Origin: Brassica napus
Lineage: Eukaryota; Streptophyta; Magnoliopsida; Brassicales; Brassicaceae
NCBI RefSeq assembly: GCF_020379485.1
Contig: NW_026016656.1
Coordinates: 45,630 to 109,629, forward strand
Length of the DNA: 64,000 nt
Direction of reading: 5' to 3'
Shown: one piece after another, positions 62,201-64,000 of the stretch
How positions within the stretch are numbered: position 1 is the first letter of the stretch
Layout of the letters: every line of letters begins with the position of its first letter
Translations under genes and position numbers: made by a program
Notes under the pieces: generated by a model
Seen by the model: the letters and a program-made list of their open reading frames with translations, nothing else
What the model was told of the DNA's origin: nothing
The model's database searches: none

Positions 62201-64000
62201 CTTCTTCGTCCTTCCAATCAAACCAGGATGAATCACTTTGTGAGAAGCTTGATTTGGATACATAAAGTGGTGGAGAATCATCAGGAAGTTGAATAAATCT
62301 CATAGGAGTTGGGATGAAGAAGTTATCCCACTTTCAAATCAGGTGATTCCAGTTTCCCAGTTTGGGAATAGCACAGCTTCTTCGTCCTTCCAATCAAACC
62401 AGGATGAATCTCTTTGTGAGAAGCTTGATTTGGATACATAAAGTGGTGGAGAATCATCAGGAAGTTGAATAAATCTCATAGGAGTTGGGATGAAGAAGTT
62501 ATCCCACTTTCAAATCAGGTGATTCCAGTTTCCCAGTTTGGGAATAGCACAGCTTCTTCGTCCTTCCAATCAAACCAGGATGAATCTCTTTGTGAGAAGC
62601 TTGATTTGGATACATAAAGTGGTGGAGAATCATCAGGAAGTTGAATAAATCTCATAGGAGTTGGGATGAAGAAGTTATCCCACTTTCAAATCAGGTGATT
62701 CCAGTTTCCCAGTTTGGGAATAGCACAGCTTCTTCGTCCTTCCAATCAAACCAGGATGAATCACTTTGTGAGAAGCTTGATTTGGATACATAAAGTGGTG
62801 GAGAATCATCAGGAAGTTGAATAAATCTCATAGGAGTTGGGATGAAGAAGTTATCCCACTTTCAAATCAGGTGATTCCAGTTTCCCAGTTTGGGAATAGC
62901 ACAGCTTCTTCGTCCTTCCAATCAAACCAGGATGAATCACTTTGTGAGAAGCTTGATTTGGATACATAAAGTGGTGGAGAATCATCAGGAAGTTGAATAA
63001 ATCTCATAGGAGTTGGGATGAAGAAGTTATCCCACTTTCAAATCAGGTGATTCCAGTTTCCCAGTTTGGGAATAGCACAGCTTCTTCGTCCTTCCAATCA
63101 AACCAGGATGAATCACTTTGTGAGAAGCTTGATTTGGATACATAAAGTGGTGGAGAATCATCAGGAAGTTGAATAAATCTCATAGGAGTTGGGATGAAGA
63201 AGTTATCCCACTTTCAAATCAGGTGATTCCAGTTTCCCAGTTTGGGAATAGCACAGCTTCTTCGTCCTTCCAATCAAACCAGGATGAATCACTTTGTGAG
63301 AAGCTTGATTTGGATACATAAAGTGGTGGAGAATCATCAGGAAGTTGAATAAATCTCATAGGAGTTGGGATGAAGAAGTTATCCCACTTTCAAATCAGGT
63401 GATTCCAGTTTCCCAGTTTGGGAATAGCACAGCTTCTTCGTCCTTCCAATCAAACCAGGATGAATCACTTTGTGAGAAGCTTGATTTGGATACATAAAGT
63501 GGTGGAGAATCATCAGGAAGTTGAATAAATCTCATAGGAGTTGGGATGAAGAAGTTATCCCACTTTCAAATCAGGTGATTCAGTTTCCCAGTTTGGAATA
63601 GCACAGCTTCTTCGTCCTTCCAATCAAACCAGGATGAATCACTTTGTGAGAAGCTTGATTTGGATACATAAAGTGGTGGAGAATCATCAGGAAGTTGAAT
63701 AAATCTCATAGGAGTTGGGATGAAGAAGTTATCCCACTTTCAAATCAGGTGATTCCAGTTTCCCAGTTTGGGAATAGCACAGCTTCTTCGTCCTTCCAAT
63801 CAAACCAGGATGAATCTCTTTGTGAGAAGCTTGATTTGGATACATAAAGTGGTGGAGAATCATCAGGAAGTTGAATAAATCTCATAGGAGTTGGGATGAA
63901 GAAGTTATCCCACTTTCAAATCAGGTGATTCCAGTTTCCAGTTTGGGAATAGCACAGCTTCTTCGTCCTTCCAATCAAACCAGGATGAATCTCTTTGTGA
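44286..64000 (+). repeat. CentBr-type satellite array 2, about 112 monomers
   Basis: 19,715 bp, 112.0 units of 176 bp, running past the window. Monomers are more uniform than in array 1. CGTCCTTCC is fixed, and GAATCATCAGG replaces GAATCACCAGG in all but three units (near 44331, 46091 and 48380) and two with a one-base deletion (near 44686 and 61047). GAATCTCTTT dominates from 44 to 57 kb and mixes with GAATCACTTT from 57 kb on. Low diversity and shared rare variants point to recent local amplification. Confidence 0.95.

Noticed and set aside
17008..64000. CRISPR-like direct repeats
   Set aside because: The repeats are 176 bp, contiguous and without unique spacers; this is a tandem satellite in plant DNA.

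Overview
The window is plant centromeric DNA. About 36 kb of the 64 kb is a head-to-tail satellite with a 176-bp period, one HindIII site (AAGCTT) per monomer, and a sequence I recognise as the CentBr family of Brassica. The rest is LTR retrotransposons inserted in that satellite, or in each other. This points to a functional or recently functional centromere of a Brassica or close Brassiceae species. I see no host gene, tRNA, rRNA or CRISPR array.

Layout. 1-730: diverged satellite. 731-1266: truncated solo-type LTR. 1267-1619: two monomers. 1620-17007: Ty3/gypsy element A, of the centromeric CRM (CRB-like) type, with identical-length 850-bp LTRs. It is split between gag and protease by a minus-strand, non-autonomous large-LTR element B (4235-12946). 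17008-31973: about 85 monomers. 31974-44285: Ty1/copia element C, whose 3' untranslated region holds a second CRM-type Ty3/gypsy element D (37273-43592, TSD TCTTT). 44286-64000: about 112 monomers.

How the parts work. A, C and D carry gag, protease, reverse transcriptase, RNase H and integrase, and all four elements have a primer site matching the 3' end of initiator tRNA-Met. In A and D the pol frame runs through the polypurine tract into the 3' LTR. It ends in a basic tail (GPxTRxRxR) expected of the CR targeting domain of centromeric retrotransposons. A's protease-to-integrase frame is intact. D has about three frameshifts and C at least five, nearly all by small indels. B keeps only traces of coding sequence.

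Most notable observations. The gypsy element A and the copia element C entered the satellite at the same nucleotide of the 176-bp monomer (target GAATC), in the same orientation, and a third LTR ends within about 6 bp of that point. The satellite shows a left-to-right cline of diagnostic variants and signs of recent multi-monomer duplication. Age estimates from LTR divergence are a few hundred thousand years, on an assumed rate of 1.5e-8 per site per year. Single-base indels between 32 and 44 kb may partly be assembly error.
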